Part shown: one piece after another, positions 5,329 through 6,662 of the stretch
Layout: each line of letters begins with the position of its first letter
Position numbering within the stretch: position 1 is the first letter of the stretch
NCBI GenBank assembly: GCA_902803695.1
Contig: CADCQX010000093.1
Span: forward strand, 1-6,662
DNA: 6,662 nucleotides
Direction: 5' to 3'
Source: Oscillospiraceae bacterium
Lineage (GTDB): Bacteria; Bacillota; Clostridia; Saccharofermentanales; Saccharofermentanaceae
Translations under genes and position numbers: made by a program
The notes under the pieces: generated by a model
What the model was told of the DNA's origin: nothing
The model's database searches: none
The model's input: only the letters and a program-made list of their open reading frames with translations

Positions 5329-6507
5329 ATGAATAATTTCAATTTTTTCAGCCCGACGGAATTCGTTTTCGGTAAAGACCGTGAGAATGAGGTAGGCGTT
5401 TTCGTTAAAAAGTACTGCGGCACAAAGGTGCTCATCCATTACGGCAGAGGTTCGGCCGTAAGATCGGGACTTCTCGACCGCGTTAAGGCATCTCTCGACA
5501 AGGAAGGAGTTCCTTATGTTGAATTGGGCGGCGTAATGCCTAACCCGAGAGACTCCAAGGTCTATGAAGGTATCGATATCGTCCGTAAGGAAGGAATAGA
5601 TTTTATCCTCGCAGTCGGAGGCGGATCCACTATCGACAGCGCTAAGGCTATCGCAGCAGGAAGCGTATATGACGGCGATTTCTGGGATTTCTACAGCTAC
5701 AAGACAAGCATCAAGAAGGCTCTTCCTGTCGGAACAGTCTTGAGCATCGCGGCAGCAGGTTCGGAAGGTTCCGGCGACTCCGTTATCACAAAGGAAGACG
5801 GCATGCTCAAAAGAGGCACGGGTGCTGATGCGTTAAGACCTAAGTTCTCGGTCATGAATCCGGAACTCCTGTTTACTCTTCCTTCGTATCAGACAGCTTG
5901 CGGTGCGACGGATATTATGGCTCACGTTTTCGAGAGGTATTTTACGAATACAAAGGAAGTCGAGATCACTGACAGACTATGCGAGGCAGTCCTCATGACA
6001 ATGATCAAAGAGACTCCGAGAGTTATCGCGGATCCGACAAACTATGAGGCACGCGCCAACATGATGTGGGCAGGAACCGTTGCTCACACGAACATCGTCG
6101 GCGTAGGCCGCGATCAGGACTGGAACAGCCACGGCATCGAACACGAATTGTCCGCTATCTATGACTGCGCACACGGTGCAGGTCTCGCGGTCATCATGCC
6201 TGCATGGATGGAGTTCGTTTATAAGCACGACGTCATGAGATTTGCGCAGGTTGCTGTCCGCGTCTGGGGCGTGAAGATGGATTTCTTTGATCCCGAGAAG
6301 ACAGCTCTCGAGGGCATCAGAAGATTCAGGATGTTCCTCAGGTCCATCGGTATGCCGATCAATTTCAAGGAGCTGGGCGCTGATGTCAAGGATATCCCTG
6401 AGATGGTTTCCAAGATGGGCATCGACGGAGAGACAGGCGGATTCGTTCACCTTAAGCCGGAGGATGTAGCTAACATCTATAAGATCGCAGCAGAAGCAGA
6501 GCTTTGA
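5329..6507 (+). CDS. Iron-containing alcohol dehydrogenase, butanol dehydrogenase/YqhD type
   Basis: The 392-residue protein matches the group III metal-dependent alcohol dehydrogenases (clostridial BdhA/BdhB, E. coli YqhD) in length and motifs. The N-terminal dinucleotide-binding half has YGRGSAVRSG (38-47) and the GGGST loop (97-101). The C-terminal helical half has the metal ligands Asp195 and His199 (GATDIMAHVFE), His268 (WNSHGIEHELSA) and His282 (CAHGAGLA), aligning one residue later than the YqhD ligands. Members interconvert aldehydes and alcohols with NAD(P)H in the cytoplasm. Here it would help dispose of reducing equivalents during fermentation or detoxify aldehydes. Cofactor and substrate cannot be read off safely. 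ATG 5329 follows GAAGGGAG by 7 bases; an upstream in-frame TTG at 5308 is rejected. An epimerase-like gene begins 15 bases after the stop, suggesting an operon. Confidence 0.95.
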   Translation: MNNFNFFSPTEFVFGKDRENEVGVFVKKYCGTKVLIHYGRGSAVRSGLLDRVKASLDKEGVPYVELGGVMPNPRDSKVYEGIDIVRKEGIDFILAVGGGSTIDSAKAIAAGSVYDGDFWDFYSYKTSIKKALPVGTVLSIAAAGSEGSGDSVITKEDGMLKRGTGADALRPKFSVMNPELLFTLPSYQTACGATDIMAHVFERYFTNTKEVEITDRLCEAVLMTMIKETPRVIADPTNYEARANMMWAGTVAHTNIVGVGRDQDWNSHGIEHELSAIYDCAHGAGLAVIMPAWMEFVYKHDVMRFAQVAVRVWGVKMDFFDPEKTALEGIRRFRMFLRSIGMPINFKELGADVKDIPEMVSKMGIDGETGGFVHLKPEDVANIYKIAAEAEL

Positions 6508-6522
6508 TCGGAGGAATCACTC

Positions 6523-6662
6523 ATGAAAGTATTATTCATCGGAGGCACGTGAACCATAAGTACAGCCATCTCCAAGGCACTTGCCCAAAGAGGTGACGAG
6601 CTCTATCTCATCAACAGAGGAAATCGTAATGCGATACTTCCAAATAATGTTCACTTTATAAC
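6523..6662 (+). pseudogene. NAD-dependent epimerase/SDR-type gene with in-frame TGA at codon 10 (3' end outside window)
   Basis: ATG 6523 has an excellent ribosome binding site, GGAGGA (6510-6515), 7 bases upstream, and lies 15 bases after the dehydrogenase stop. The product starts MKVLFIGGT, then TGA (6550-6552), then continues in the same frame TISTAISKALAQRGDELYLINRGNR to the window edge with no further stop. This is the N-terminal Rossmann strand and glycine loop of extended short-chain dehydrogenases/NAD-dependent epimerases, where GGTGTIS is expected. The TGA therefore replaces the second conserved glycine, and a single G-to-T change (GGA to TGA) explains it. Translation would stop after nine residues. 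It could be a recent pseudogene, a strain polymorphism or a sequencing error. The family call is good; the specific substrate is unknown because most of the gene is missing. Confidence 0.7.

Noticed and set aside
5977..6450. 157-codon open frame antisense to the alcohol dehydrogenase
   Set aside because: The sense strand encodes the conserved metal-binding half of the dehydrogenase. The antisense His/Asp-rich product reflects the codon complement.
6550..6552. TGA read as glycine or tryptophan through an alternative genetic code, or as selenocysteine
   Set aside because: Several genes here end in TGA at the expected family C-terminus (280, 2017, 5240, 6507) and the conserved genes have no internal TGA. 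The residue expected is a loop glycine, not Cys/Sec, and no clear selenocysteine-insertion hairpin was seen downstream.
1..6662. Mobile element, CRISPR, prophage, toxin-antitoxin or defence island
   Set aside because: No transposase, integrase, regular spacer-repeat array, terminal inverted repeats or defence domains could be found by reading both strands.

Overview
The window reads as chromosomal DNA of a Gram-positive anaerobe of the Bacillota, most likely class Clostridia. The evidence is a tRNA-Met cytidine acetate ligase (TmcAL), a family typical of Firmicutes, a butanol-dehydrogenase-type iron alcohol dehydrogenase, a short Firmicutes-like S20, strong purine-rich Shine-Dalgarno sites, and a zinc-ribbon/TPR membrane protein of a kind common in gut and rumen Clostridia. 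The genus cannot be fixed from the sequence alone. No insertion sequence, CRISPR array, tRNA, rRNA or phage gene is visible.

Layout. (1) 1-280: C-terminal end of a SpoU/TrmH-family RNA 2'-O-methyltransferase. (2) 313-687: a compact single-gene unit for ribosomal protein S20 (rpsT) with an extended -10 promoter, strong ribosome binding site and hairpin terminator. (3) 742-1877: a 360-residue protein with a zinc ribbon, a TPR-like segment, two membrane helices flanking a loop that carries a perfect EF-hand calcium-binding signature, and a C-terminal coiled coil. (4) 1878-2016: a convergent intergenic spacer rich in TTTTTCTGCG/CGCAG motifs. (5) 2017-3267, minus strand: tmcAL. (6) 3268-3330: a near-symmetric AT-rich divergent promoter. 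(7) 3331-5240: a membrane-anchored, mostly extracytoplasmic protein of unknown function followed closely by a four-helix membrane protein, probably cotranscribed. (8) 5241-5328: a spacer with a candidate promoter and a 13-bp palindrome. (9) 5329-6662: an iron-dependent alcohol dehydrogenase followed 15 bases later by the start of an NAD-dependent epimerase-type gene that carries an in-frame TGA at codon 10.

The genes do not form one pathway. Three act on translation (RNA methyltransferase, S20, tRNA-Met acetylation). Two or three are envelope proteins of unknown role. The last pair looks like a redox operon. The points most worth a second look are the EF-hand loop in a zinc-ribbon membrane protein, the nonsense codon exactly at a conserved glycine of the epimerase, and the symmetric divergent promoter in front of tmcAL. 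I saw no convincing complete new defence or mobile system.
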